Assembly: GCA_022452285.1 (NCBI GenBank)
Contig: JAKUNG010000012.1
Location: forward strand, 79,261 to 143,260
DNA length: 64,000 nucleotides
Reading direction: 5' to 3'
From: Terriglobia bacterium
GTDB taxonomy: Bacteria; Acidobacteriota; Terriglobia; Versatilivoradales; Versatilivoraceae
The position numbers and the translations under genes were made by a program. Position 1 is the first letter of the stretch; every line of letters begins with the position of its first letter. The notes below the pieces were generated by a model that saw nothing but the letters and a program-made list of their open reading frames with translations, had not been told where the DNA came from and ran no database searches. This document shows, in pieces, positions 28,403 through 37,235 of this stretch.

Positions 28403-30079
28403 ATGGGGAGAGTATTTTTTATTGGAAGGATCTTATTATGTGTGCTGACTATAGCAACAGTATCGCTTGAAGCAGAAGTAAAAAACACTGAAAAAGAAGT
28501 GATGTTTTATTCAGACGCGCGTCACTCAAGTGTTTATCTGTATGAGCCTCCAATGAGTATTCGACAATACGTTGAACCGATCGATGAACTTCTTGATCTG
28601 GGGATTGACACAATTAGCTATGCTGTCGGTGACTGTAGTGTTTTGCTTTATGACACTAAGGTTGGAGAACGCTGGGGACACAACCTTGATCTGGTAGATC
28701 ATATTGTTTGGTACCGTGCTGGTCAAAATGCTTATTCTCTGATGAAGCGGGGAATGGATCCATTGGCAGTTGTAACAAAGCATGCAAATAAACGGGGATT
28801 TAAATTTCTTCCGCATCTCCTCCTCAACATGCTACATACTCCACCCTCTAGGGTTACTAGCAGTCGAGTGGCTAATTTTACTACCCAGCACCCTGAGTGG
28901 CAGGTAGGACCGGAACCTGATTATCCGGCAGCCGTTCATGATTTGCCACACCGTTTGTCTTATGCACGGCCAGAGATCCGGAAAGATCGCTTGGCGGTTA
29001 TTCGTGAATTGGTATCAGATTATCCTTCTGATGGGATTGAAATTAATTTTCATAGCTATGCTCCTTTTATTGCGAGACGTGAAGTTGCTGAACATACTCA
29101 AACCATGACAAACTGGATAAGAGAAATACGGGAAATCTGCAATGAAGCAGCACTAAGACAAGGACGGCCGAAACGACTGGTCATCAGGATTGCTGGAACG
29201 CTGGAGGGCAGTCGGTCAGTGGGTATGGATTTAAAACATTGGATCAAGAAAGAATTGGTTGATACGGTTATTGCAATGCCGGTAACCCATGGATATCAAG
29301 GTACCACCACTGAGCTAAAAAAAGTGGTGCAGGCTGCCAAGGGGACTAAAGTTTCTGTGTTGGCAGGGATTAACAACCCTAGGTCCAAGGAAAATACACG
29401 GAAGGTTTATTATGCCGCTGCCGTGAATGCCTATGCAGCTGGAGCCCAAGGTGTGCTCTTTCATACCTACTACCCAGGGTCCAACCGTTACCCTTATGAC
29501 GATGCAGCGACCACATCATTACGCTTGATGGGTTATCCCGATGTTTTGGCACATAAGGATAAGCGCTTTCATATAGGGTTGAATCCAAATAGAAAGACAC
29601 CTCCCAAGTATGGAGTATCAATGCCGCCTAAGTATGGGGTGCCGTGGCAGTTACCTTTAAAGCTAAGCCCTGGAGAAATTGGTCAGGAAATTCAACTACA
29701 AATTGCCGATGATGTTATTGGCAAGAATAAATCGGGGGAATTATGGCGGTGTGAGCTTCGGGTTGTCCTTCAATATCTGATGCACACCGACAAGTTTAAA
29801 CTGTACTGGAATGGCAAAGAGATTGCTCAAGAAAAACAACGAAAGGCAGATTGGACCTATCAAATGAGACCCAGACCTGAAAATATTCGGGGTTATCGAA
29901 TTCACGTAGATTTAAAAGGAGACGATTTGCCCAGAATAGGAACTAATACTATTCGTGTGGATTTGCTGAAGAAAGATCCCAAGTTAGTTATGCCTGTGAG
30001 AGTGGCAGATGTTGAAGTGGTAGTTGAATATTTGCCGGGACGAAACGGGTTGCGGGATGGCGAAGGTGGTCCTGGTTAG
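28403..30079 (+). CDS. Exported family X protein, copy A (TIM-barrel-like, uncharacterised)
   Basis: A 558-residue protein with a Sec signal peptide (about 1-25). It is one of three paralogues in the window (others at 32406-34139 and 56361-58124). Shared landmarks are D-A-R-H (38-41), Y-E-P-P (47-50), W-x-R-A-G-Q-N (103-109), D-G-I-E (210-213), R-I-A-G near 262 and a W-I-x-x-x-x-V-D segment near 280. The alternation of strands and helices suggests a TIM barrel like glycosylhydrolase-like families, with Glu213 as a candidate acid residue; a C-terminal beta-sandwich follows from about 420. A small in-frame duplication P-P-K-Y-G-V appears twice near 395-410. It follows the sugar permease gene, which suggests carbohydrate work, but activity is not known. 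Confidence 0.75.
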   Translation: MGRVFFIGRILLCVLTIATVSLEAEVKNTEKEVMFYSDARHSSVYLYEPPMSIRQYVEPIDELLDLGIDTISYAVGDCSVLLYDTKVGERWGHNLDLVDHIVWYRAGQNAYSLMKRGMDPLAVVTKHANKRGFKFLPHLLLNMLHTPPSRVTSSRVANFTTQHPEWQVGPEPDYPAAVHDLPHRLSYARPEIRKDRLAVIRELVSDYPSDGIEINFHSYAPFIARREVAEHTQTMTNWIREIREICNEAALRQGRPKRLVIRIAGTLEGSRSVGMDLKHWIKKELVDTVIAMPVTHGYQGTTTELKKVVQAAKGTKVSVLAGINNPRSKENTRKVYYAAAVNAYAAGAQGVLFHTYYPGSNRYPYDDAATTSLRLMGYPDVLAHKDKRFHIGLNPNRKTPPKYGVSMPPKYGVPWQLPLKLSPGEIGQEIQLQIADDVIGKNKSGELWRCELRVVLQYLMHTDKFKLYWNGKEIAQEKQRKADWTYQMRPRPENIRGYRIHVDLKGDDLPRIGTNTIRVDLLKKDPKLVMPVRVADVEVVVEYLPGRNGLRDGEGGPG

Positions 30080-30169
30080 TGAGAAGGGCTGAAGGCAATT
30101 GAGATGAATGTCTCACCCCGTTTAATGTAGAGGGACTACAGGTCTTATTTTATTGTTAGATGCTAATTT

Positions 30170-31297
30170 TTACTGGCACCAATTTTGAACGAACTCCACA
30201 TACTGTTCTGTTCCAAGTTGAAGTTGATCTGTAGAAATCCACTCATCAAATGTATGAGCTTGCTCAACATTTCCAGGGCCGATCAGGAGTCGTCTTTTGA
30301 GATCTGTATAGACAGAGGCTTCACTTCCATATCCCACTGCCAGGGCTTTAGGTTTCTCTGTAATGTCTAGGACCTCTTTTATAAAGGAAGAGTTTGGATC
30401 TACCCTAAATGCTTCATGACCTCGGTCAATGGTTAATTCAACATTGCATTCTTTTGCAGCTTTTTCAACACGTTCAACCAAAAGGTCTGTTTGAGTTTTA
30501 GGCATTAAACGGAAACCAACTCGACAGATACTGACGGGTTTTTTTACATTCATAGCTTTTGGGTTATCTTCAATACCAATGTTCCCACATAAAGTTGGAG
30601 GATCAAATTCAAAATCCTGCCATTCACTATTGTTTTGAGTCTCTTCATATAGTGCCTTCATTTTGCTCAAAAAAGGAATCATTATCCAGTTGGCATTCAT
30701 GCCCAATTTAGTGCTGGAATGAGCAGATTCTCCTCGGGCAATGGCTTTGAAAGAAACCCCTCCCTTATGGGCATAAACAACTTCAAGCAAGGTTGGCTCT
30801 CCAATAATTGTATTACTTTGAGCCTCAACCATTTCACGGTAAAGTTTTGATTGTTCTTTGACCTGGATGGCACCTCCATATCCAACTTCTTCATCTGCTG
30901 TACAGGCAATATAAATTGGTCGTTTTAATTCATTTACTTTAAATCGTTCAGCCGCAGCCATCATAGTAGCCACAGAACCTTTCATATCACAGGTGCCTCT
31001 GCCATACAGTTTGTCTCCATCTACGGAGGGTTCAAAGGGTCCATGTTTTTTAGTGAACCAGTTAATAGCTGGAACTACATCAATGTGTCCGAAGTAAGCC
31101 ATGCCCCCTGATCCTTCACCTTTTTTACCTACTACACTTGCTTTGCGAACCCCATTCTCGTCACTATATTCAAGGCGTTCTGTGTGAAAGTCCATTTTTC
31201 GGAGTCGATCTTCAATATAGTCTGTTAACGCTAGATTACTAAGATCACTAGTAGTATCGAAACCAACAATATCTTTGGCATATTGGAGTGCATCCAC
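30170..31297 (-). CDS. M20 family metallopeptidase / deacylase
   Basis: A 375-residue zinc hydrolase of the ArgE/DapE/CPG2 type. Di-zinc site residues are His71 and Asp73 in G-H-I-D-V-V-P, Asp104 in G-R-G-T-C-D-M-K-G, the catalytic Glu136-Glu137 pair in A-D-E-E-V-G-Y, a Glu in I-G-E-P-T and a C-terminal His in E-Q-A-H-T-F-D-E-W. The dimerisation insert lies between about 180 and 290. It likely hydrolyses an N-acyl amino acid or dipeptide; the class cannot be narrowed. It is a single reverse gene that converges on family X copy A (stops about 90 bp apart). Confidence 0.88.
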   Translation of the reverse strand: MDALQYAKDIVGFDTTSDLSNLALTDYIEDRLRKMDFHTERLEYSDENGVRKASVVGKKGEGSGGMAYFGHIDVVPAINWFTKKHGPFEPSVDGDKLYGRGTCDMKGSVATMMAAAERFKVNELKRPIYIACTADEEVGYGGAIQVKEQSKLYREMVEAQSNTIIGEPTLLEVVYAHKGGVSFKAIARGESAHSSTKLGMNANWIMIPFLSKMKALYEETQNNSEWQDFEFDPPTLCGNIGIEDNPKAMNVKKPVSICRVGFRLMPKTQTDLLVERVEKAAKECNVELTIDRGHEAFRVDPNSSFIKEVLDITEKPKALAVGYGSEASVYTDLKRRLLIGPGNVEQAHTFDEWISTDQLQLGTEQYVEFVQNWCQ

Positions 31298-31558
31298 GAA
31301 AACATCCTCTCTTTTGAAAGCAGTAAATTAAACCTTATAAATTAGACTTTGTCTCAAAGCTTTAAATCCTAGTGTACAACTGGTTTAAATCTATCTCAAT
31401 TATAATCGAATAAGAGGTTGACGAGAAATATCTCTTGAAAACTAAATTTATTATCTATATAAATCTTAAAAATTAAGGAACTTCATAGAGAATTAATATT
31501 CTCGTTGGCTCAAAATCATTCATTCTCCATTAGAGAGAGAAAAAATCTGGCATTTTGG

Positions 31559-31588
31559 GTAATTCTTTTTGGAGGCGAAAAGAATTAC
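31559..31588 (-). terminator. Perfect 11-bp hairpin at the end of the CBM9-like gene
   Basis: Arms at 31559-31569 and 31578-31588 are perfectly complementary, with an 8-base loop. The stem overlaps the stop codon of the reverse gene. The stem is AT-rich and no T-run follows on the reverse strand, so an mRNA 3'-end stabiliser is as likely as an intrinsic terminator. Confidence 0.5.
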
Positions 31589-32334
31589 TTCGTAAAAATT
31601 AGATCTCCATATACTTCATATTCATGAAATCCTCCTTCTTTAGAGACAGGGGCAGTGGAGGTGTTTTTAGGGTGCTCCCAGGAGTCATCATAGTCATACC
31701 GGCAAGCTGCAACTTTCCAACTTGAGAGGTCTTTCTTATTCCCCTTTATGTTATCTAAAGGAATTGCTATCTCGACAGTCCAGCCATAATCTTTATCTTT
31801 TGATTGGTTAAGGGTTCCGTCAATGTGCACAGCTGATCTAAGATTGCTATTCCACGAAGTTGCTTCCTTAAGTTTCCCCATCTCACCTCTTTTTGACCAA
31901 TATGCATCAAAGACTTGATTGGTGGGGCTAAATTGGAACTCGTAATAAACAGAAGATGAAAAGTTCGGTTTGATAAACAGTTCAAGAACATCCTCTTCCC
32001 AGAGTCTTTGATCTCGACCTTTATAGGTAGATTGAACGTCATTATCTTTAGCAACAATTGCTACATAGAAATTAGTTTTGTCCCAAAGAAAACGGGCATA
32101 AGCTCGAGCAGACCTCAGGAAAGATCCCCTTGTATCAAACGTTAGTTGAATTCGGGATGCGTGTTTCCAGTCAGATTCCAGTAGTAACCCATCAATCAAT
32201 ATGGGTTGAGATGCTAATTTACAGGGGATTTGACTTGCTTTTTGAGGTCCTTTTTTGCCTTGGGATAACGCTATTGGAATTACTGTTACCATGATTGATA
32301 TCGCTAAGAGATAAACCCAACCTTTTATTTTCAT
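31585..32334 (-). CDS. Exported CBM9-like carbohydrate-binding domain protein
   Basis: A 249-residue protein with signal peptide (residues 1-24 from ATG 32334) and one domain of the CBM9/DUF1083 type. Visible segments are I-L-I-D-G-L-L-L-E-S-D-W near 42-53, A-Y-A-R-F-L-W-D-K-T-N-F-Y-V near 75-88, W-E-E-D-V-L-E-L-F near 109-117 and G-W-T-V-E-I-A-I-P near 175-183. Related domains bind sugars at xylanase C-termini or occur alone in exported proteins of marine bacteria. ATG 32334 has AAAGGAA upstream; a longer frame to 32373 is not favoured. It follows family X copy B by about 70 bp on the same strand, a probable pair. Confidence 0.85.
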   Translation of the reverse strand: MKIKGWVYLLAISIMVTVIPIALSQGKKGPQKASQIPCKLASQPILIDGLLLESDWKHASRIQLTFDTRGSFLRSARAYARFLWDKTNFYVAIVAKDNDVQSTYKGRDQRLWEEDVLELFIKPNFSSSVYYEFQFSPTNQVFDAYWSKRGEMGKLKEATSWNSNLRSAVHIDGTLNQSKDKDYGWTVEIAIPLDNIKGNKKDLSSWKVAACRYDYDDSWEHPKNTSTAPVSKEGGFHEYEVYGDLIFTK

Positions 32335-32405
32335 TATTGATTCCTTTCTGTTTCTATAAATTGTAAGTCCCAAGTTTAGGACGAGTGTCTTGGATTCTTT
32401 CGAAA

Positions 32406-34139
32406 TTAGGACCTGTTGATGGTTATGTCTCGGAGGTTCAGACTAGGGCCTAAGTCAGGATCCTCATTTCGATGAAAATTTTTCCCCTTTAGATATCTAA
32501 TTTCCATCTCGATATCGTGTAGGGTTATTTCAGGTATAACTTGAGGATCGCGATAATCTAAAATGATTTCTATCCAATTCTTTCCTTTTTTTGGCCAAAA
32601 AGTTTTATCTAATTCATAAATAAACCAGTAACCAAAACCAAAACCAGAATTGTTAGGCACACTCATTCGGTAAATCTGGTTGATTTTTCTTAGGGATGAG
32701 GTGGGCAAGTTTTTTTCATTGAGACGGAAAGTGATCTGATCAACTTGGTTAGTATTCATAATTCTAAAACGTAGGAGTATTTTATGTAATCGCTTTACTT
32801 CTTCCCAGTGATTTAAATCATCACTGATGGGTAGATTAAAGCGTATAGGTTTTTTAACTTCTAGTTTTTGAGGCAGAAGCATTGGAGGTTCCCAAGGTGG
32901 AGATTTATAATTACCGGCCGTTGGAACAAGATAAATCTTATCTTTTGGAGCCATGATATCAGGATGGGAAATCTCTCTTAGTTGCTCATAAAAATTAGAA
33001 CGGTATGGCCAATTTGATCCTTGAAACCATTGATTAAGATAAATTCCATCAATACCTTGTTCCCAATAGTTGCAAGCAGCTCCACGGATTATTTCAATAG
33101 ACGCATTGGATAACCTGTCTGAATCAATCATACTATTTAGAACTCCAGCAATGCGGGTTTGTGTACCCTTGGCCGCTCTTACTAACGGCCTATAGTCTGC
33201 TGAATGGTCTACTCGGCCCCAATATACACCATAAGTTTCTGGAATGAGAAGGTCTACAATTCCTAGTCGAATCCATTCGTTAACATCCAGCCCTAGGTCA
33301 AAACAAGTTTTGAGATTTCCAGGTATACGGATAGCAAGCTCACGATTTCTTCCTGATTGTTTCAGTGACTCATAGATTTGTTTAATCCAAGAAGTCATGA
33401 TGGAGCGTCCAGTGGATACTTCTTTTGGATGAAAAAAATGAGGTGAAGGACTCTGATAGGATAAAGTTAATTCAAATCCGTCAATTGGATAATTCTTAAT
33501 CACTTCTAAAATTAAATCAAATCGTTCTTTTCTCACTTTTTGGTGCTTAAAATCTAGACAAGTCAGTCCAGGAAAATTTGATTCAAGATCGCCCTGCGCA
33601 CCAATTTCCAGATGTTCATTGTCAAATCTGAAATTTGAACTTCGTACATCTTGTTCCCGTGGGCCACGTCTGCCTTGGTTAACTAATAAAGCTGGATAAA
33701 TGAGCATATCTTTCTGATGTGCTCGTTGACAGATAAGACGCAACTGGTCGATGCCAGAATCCAAAAGAGAGACTGTATTTTGGTGAGCTCGTTGAAAAAC
33801 CATGTGCGGCCATTTTTGAACGTTATGTCCAAATATTTCACCAACTTTTGAGTTATGAAAAATAGTTCTTCCATCCCCAAGACAAAACATTAATGCGTCA
33901 ACAGAGGTTTCTACAAGTTCGTCAACTGCTGATTCTACTTCCTCTTTTTGGATAGGTGGTTCATACATGTACATTAGAGGATGCCGACTATCATGGAAAA
34001 AGAAGATTCTTGGTTTTCGTACAGAAGCTTTATTTTTAGGGGTTTTTGGTTGAAGAATTTTCTCGACTGATGATGAGGGCAGTGCAGCAGGAGAAAGACC
34101 GGCAGCAATTGCAGATCTTACAAAATGACGTCTCTTCAT
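32406..34139 (-). CDS. Tat-exported family X protein, copy B
   Basis: A 577-residue paralogue of the proteins at 28403-30079 and 56361-58124. It begins with a Tat-like leader (R-R-H-F-V-R then a hydrophobic stretch, residues 3-22). Conserved family points are D-S-R-H (50-53), Y-E-P-P (59-62), F-Q-R-A-H-Q-N (115-121), D-G-F-E (220-223), R-I-P-G near 265 and a W-I-x-x-x-I-V-D segment near 283. It has R-G-P-R-E and E-I-G-A-Q-G-D-L stretches that copy A lacks but copy C partly shares. A beta-sandwich C-terminus follows from about 440. It sits upstream of the CBM9-like gene and is divergent from the first PSCyt/DUF1553 gene, a context of extracellular polysaccharide work. Confidence 0.75.
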   Translation of the reverse strand: MKRRHFVRSAIAAGLSPAALPSSSVEKILQPKTPKNKASVRKPRIFFFHDSRHPLMYMYEPPIQKEEVESAVDELVETSVDALMFCLGDGRTIFHNSKVGEIFGHNVQKWPHMVFQRAHQNTVSLLDSGIDQLRLICQRAHQKDMLIYPALLVNQGRRGPREQDVRSSNFRFDNEHLEIGAQGDLESNFPGLTCLDFKHQKVRKERFDLILEVIKNYPIDGFELTLSYQSPSPHFFHPKEVSTGRSIMTSWIKQIYESLKQSGRNRELAIRIPGNLKTCFDLGLDVNEWIRLGIVDLLIPETYGVYWGRVDHSADYRPLVRAAKGTQTRIAGVLNSMIDSDRLSNASIEIIRGAACNYWEQGIDGIYLNQWFQGSNWPYRSNFYEQLREISHPDIMAPKDKIYLVPTAGNYKSPPWEPPMLLPQKLEVKKPIRFNLPISDDLNHWEEVKRLHKILLRFRIMNTNQVDQITFRLNEKNLPTSSLRKINQIYRMSVPNNSGFGFGYWFIYELDKTFWPKKGKNWIEIILDYRDPQVIPEITLHDIEMEIRYLKGKNFHRNEDPDLGPSLNLRDITINRS

Positions 34140-34578
34140 CGTATTCCTTTCTTTTGTCTTAGCCTGAATGATCGGGACAGTGGTTTATTTTTAATAGGAT
34201 ATTTCATGGTCAGGTGCTTACAAAGTGAGCTTTTTAGGTTAAAACGAACTTTACAGCAGCGTACTGTATAGGGGCAAGGATTTTAATATCCATAAAATTG
34301 TAGTTTATGGAAACCCCATAAGCTGAAAACTTTTAGTTAATAATTCTTAAAATCATAAACCATTTAATTACGACAAAGGCTAATCTTTTTTCAAAAATTA
34401 TTAAGTTGTTAGATAGATGAATGCAACTCTCTATAATTTTTTATAAAAAATATATACAATGAGATAGTTACAGACTTGATATTTGATTTTTTAGACAAGA
34501 GACGGATGTTTTATAGGAAGAAGATCGTCCAATAAGTGATAGGCATGTTTTATTCAGATAGAAGCGTCTAAGGATGTT
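34140..34578. other. Divergent region between family X copy B and the PSCyt/DUF1553 gene
   Basis: A 439-bp AT-rich region. It holds a perfect 8-base inverted repeat with a 7-base spacer (34289-34311, separate entry) and otherwise no ORF or RNA gene that I recognise. Promoters for both flanking genes should lie here. Confidence 0.5.
34289..34311. promoter_or_regulatory. Palindromic operator candidate
   Basis: Arms TCCATAAA and TTTATGGA are perfectly symmetric around a 7-base spacer. Its location between divergent genes for exported proteins fits a shared regulator site; it could also be a weak hairpin. A second copy elsewhere in the window was not found. Confidence 0.35.
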
Positions 34579-37209
34579 TTGATGATGAAAAATCGAGTTA
34601 CTCTTTTCATTTTAGGTAGTATTTTATGGGGGAATTACGGGAGCTTTTCTCAGGATAAACCTTCGTTAGATGAATCTGCCCAAACTATCCTTAAGCGAGA
34701 ATGTATTGTCTGTCATGGTGTTGCTCAAATGTCAGGGCTAGATCTAAGAACAAAAAAGACAATGTTAAAAGGCGGATCTAGAGGCCCTGCTGTGGTTATT
34801 GGTGAGGCTGATCAGAGTCTTTTGTTTCTGGCCGTATCTCATCATAATGATTTTAAAATGCCTCCCGAAAGGCCAAAACTTTCTAATGACGATCTTATTA
34901 TTTTGAAAGAATGGATTAATTCTGATAGGTACTGGCTTAATAATTCTGAGTTTTCCCAAAATCAGACAGAACCTTCATGGTGGGCTTTTAAAAAGCCCCA
35001 AAGGTATGCTGTCCCCGTGATTAATGGTCAGAAATGGACAGGTAATCCAGTTGATGCTTTTGTTGAAAGTAGGCTTCGAGCTAAAGGACTTGTGAAGGCT
35101 CCTCCAGCTGAAAAATCAATTTTAATTCGGAGAGCCTATTTTGATTTAATTGGTCTTCCACCCCCACCTGAAAAAATCGAATCCTTCCTTAACGATGATT
35201 CTGTAGAAGCGTTCGAAACAGTTGTGAATGAATTGTTAGACTCTCCTCAGTACGGAGAAAGGTGGGCCCGTCATTGGTTAGATGTCGTTAGATATGCTGA
35301 TTCTGCAGGTTTTGAAACGGACGAATTTTTTCCTGATGCCTGGCGATACCGAGATTATGTTATTAAGTCATTTAACGAAGATAAACCGTACGACAGATTC
35401 CTGCAAGAACAGATTGCAGCTGATGAGTTGTGGCCCAACACGCTTGATTTAGAAGGAACAGCTGCGGTTTCAATTGAAAAACTAAGGCAATTAGAAGCTC
35501 GAGTAGGAACAGGGCTTTATGGACTGGTGCCCTTAACTGGGGAGTCAAAGTTAGATGTTAAGGTTGAACTTAATCAAGTGCTGACTGATTGGGTTGACAC
35601 TACTGCCTCAGCATTTATGGGTCTGACTTTAGGGTGTGCCCGATGTCATGATCATAAATTTGATCCATTGTCTCAACGGGATTATTATCAATTCCAAGCA
35701 ATATTTGCAGAAAGTCACATGGATGAAATTCCTGTTGTCACCAAGATGTCTATGTTTCATCGGGCTGAGTTCTATTCTAAATTCGTAACATTATCTGAAT
35801 TAAGGTGGGCTTATCGCAGGCTAGAAGAGGCTGTTAGTAAAAGAGTTTTTCAAGCAAAAAAGAATGAATACTCAGAAGAAGTAGTTAAAGCCTATGACAC
35901 CCCAGAAGATGATCGAACTCCTGAACAGGAACGAATTATTAGACCATTGTTGAAAGCCTTTAAAAAATTGGGTGACCCCATTGGTAAGACACTCTTAAAT
36001 TTACCAGAACATCTTAATGTGAATGAAAAAGAATACAGGACTGAACTTCTCGAGCAGATCGCATTATCAGTTGTCAAGATTCCAACGACAGAACCTTCCC
36101 ATCAGGTACATTTTGATGCTCTTTTTGATGTTCCCAAAGCTAGGGTTTTTCGAAATAGAGATCCAGAACTAATCCCGGAGATTTATATTCTAGAACGAGG
36201 AGATCTTGGAAAAAATGTAGAAAGAGTTAATGCAGGTGTGCCAAAAGTCTTGGCTAACAACTATAATTTCCAAGAATCCTCCGTTCCTTTAGTGTTGCAA
36301 CGTTCCAGATCTAAGTTAGCCCTTTGGTTAAGTCAACCTGACCACCCATTGACAGCAAGAGTGATGGTAAATCGTCTATGGCAATGGCATTTTGGTACTG
36401 GACTTGTTTCCACACCTAATGACTTTGGTCAAATGGGACAGAGACCAACCCATCCAAAATTATTAGACTGGCTTGCAACAGAGTTTGTAGCAACAGGTTG
36501 GAGTCTCAAGTCTATGCATCGTTTGATTATGCTTTCTAAGACCTATCAAAGGACAAGTAGATACTCAAACCCAAAAAATTTAACTGTTGATCCTGCAAAT
36601 CTCTACTGGTGGCGAATGAAACGAAAGCGTCTTGAGGCAGAGGCTTTATGGGATTCCATACATTCTGTAGCTGGAACTCTTACTTTGGAAATAGGGGGAA
36701 GGTCATTCTGCCCTCCAGTCGAAGGGCAGGCGGGAAAGAATTGGGTTAAAATACCAGTTGAGCTGGAAAATAGTGATTTAAATAGACGTGCTATTTATAT
36801 TATGGTGCAACGAAATTTTGGGTTTCCAATGTTTGAAACTTTTGACACACCTGATCCAGCAGTAAGCTGCTCTGTCAGGGAGGTAACCACAGTGCCTCCT
36901 CAGGCATTATTTTTCATGAATAATAAGATGATTGTTGGTCAAGCAAAAGAATTTGCACAACGATTAGTAAGAGAACATGGAGATAATCCTGATGCATGGA
37001 TCCGGAAAGCTTGGCGTTTAGCTCTTGGTCGGGATCCCAACCAGTTGGAGAAACTAGAAGCGATGAATTTACTGAAAAGTCTGACTCAGGGTGAACTAGG
37101 AGTAAATAAAACTCACTCACTTGCTCAGATGGGAGTGGCTAGATCTGAAGCTTTGTCACAACTTTGTTTGGCAATTTTTAATTTGAGTGAGTTTTCATAT
37201 GTTGACTAA
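34579..37209 (+). CDS. PSCyt1-DUF1549-DUF1553 exported cytochrome-like protein, copy 1
   Basis: An 876-residue exported protein of the planctomycete-type cytochrome group. A signal peptide (about 1-24) precedes a heme-binding C-I-V-C-H (42-46) in the PSCyt1 domain. DUF1549 spans about 130-370 with W-A-R-H-W-L-D-V near 232-239 and a second C-A-R-C-H (353-357) in C-A-R-C-H-D-H-K-F-D-P. DUF1553 fills the C-terminal third, with M-V-N-R-L-W-Q-W-H-F-G near 595 and W-R-M-K-R-K-R near 675. These proteins are always paired with a DUF1501 gene, as here (27 bp gap to its likely start). Their function is not established; extracellular oxidation of polysaccharide or sulfated substrates has been suggested. 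Confidence 0.92.
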   Translation: MMMKNRVTLFILGSILWGNYGSFSQDKPSLDESAQTILKRECIVCHGVAQMSGLDLRTKKTMLKGGSRGPAVVIGEADQSLLFLAVSHHNDFKMPPERPKLSNDDLIILKEWINSDRYWLNNSEFSQNQTEPSWWAFKKPQRYAVPVINGQKWTGNPVDAFVESRLRAKGLVKAPPAEKSILIRRAYFDLIGLPPPPEKIESFLNDDSVEAFETVVNELLDSPQYGERWARHWLDVVRYADSAGFETDEFFPDAWRYRDYVIKSFNEDKPYDRFLQEQIAADELWPNTLDLEGTAAVSIEKLRQLEARVGTGLYGLVPLTGESKLDVKVELNQVLTDWVDTTASAFMGLTLGCARCHDHKFDPLSQRDYYQFQAIFAESHMDEIPVVTKMSMFHRAEFYSKFVTLSELRWAYRRLEEAVSKRVFQAKKNEYSEEVVKAYDTPEDDRTPEQERIIRPLLKAFKKLGDPIGKTLLNLPEHLNVNEKEYRTELLEQIALSVVKIPTTEPSHQVHFDALFDVPKARVFRNRDPELIPEIYILERGDLGKNVERVNAGVPKVLANNYNFQESSVPLVLQRSRSKLALWLSQPDHPLTARVMVNRLWQWHFGTGLVSTPNDFGQMGQRPTHPKLLDWLATEFVATGWSLKSMHRLIMLSKTYQRTSRYSNPKNLTVDPANLYWWRMKRKRLEAEALWDSIHSVAGTLTLEIGGRSFCPPVEGQAGKNWVKIPVELENSDLNRRAIYIMVQRNFGFPMFETFDTPDPAVSCSVREVTTVPPQALFFMNNKMIVGQAKEFAQRLVREHGDNPDAWIRKAWRLALGRDPNQLEKLEAMNLLKSLTQGELGVNKTHSLAQMGVARSEALSQLCLAIFNLSEFSYVD

Positions 37210-37235
37210 TAATGGTAATAGTGGAAAGGAACGTT

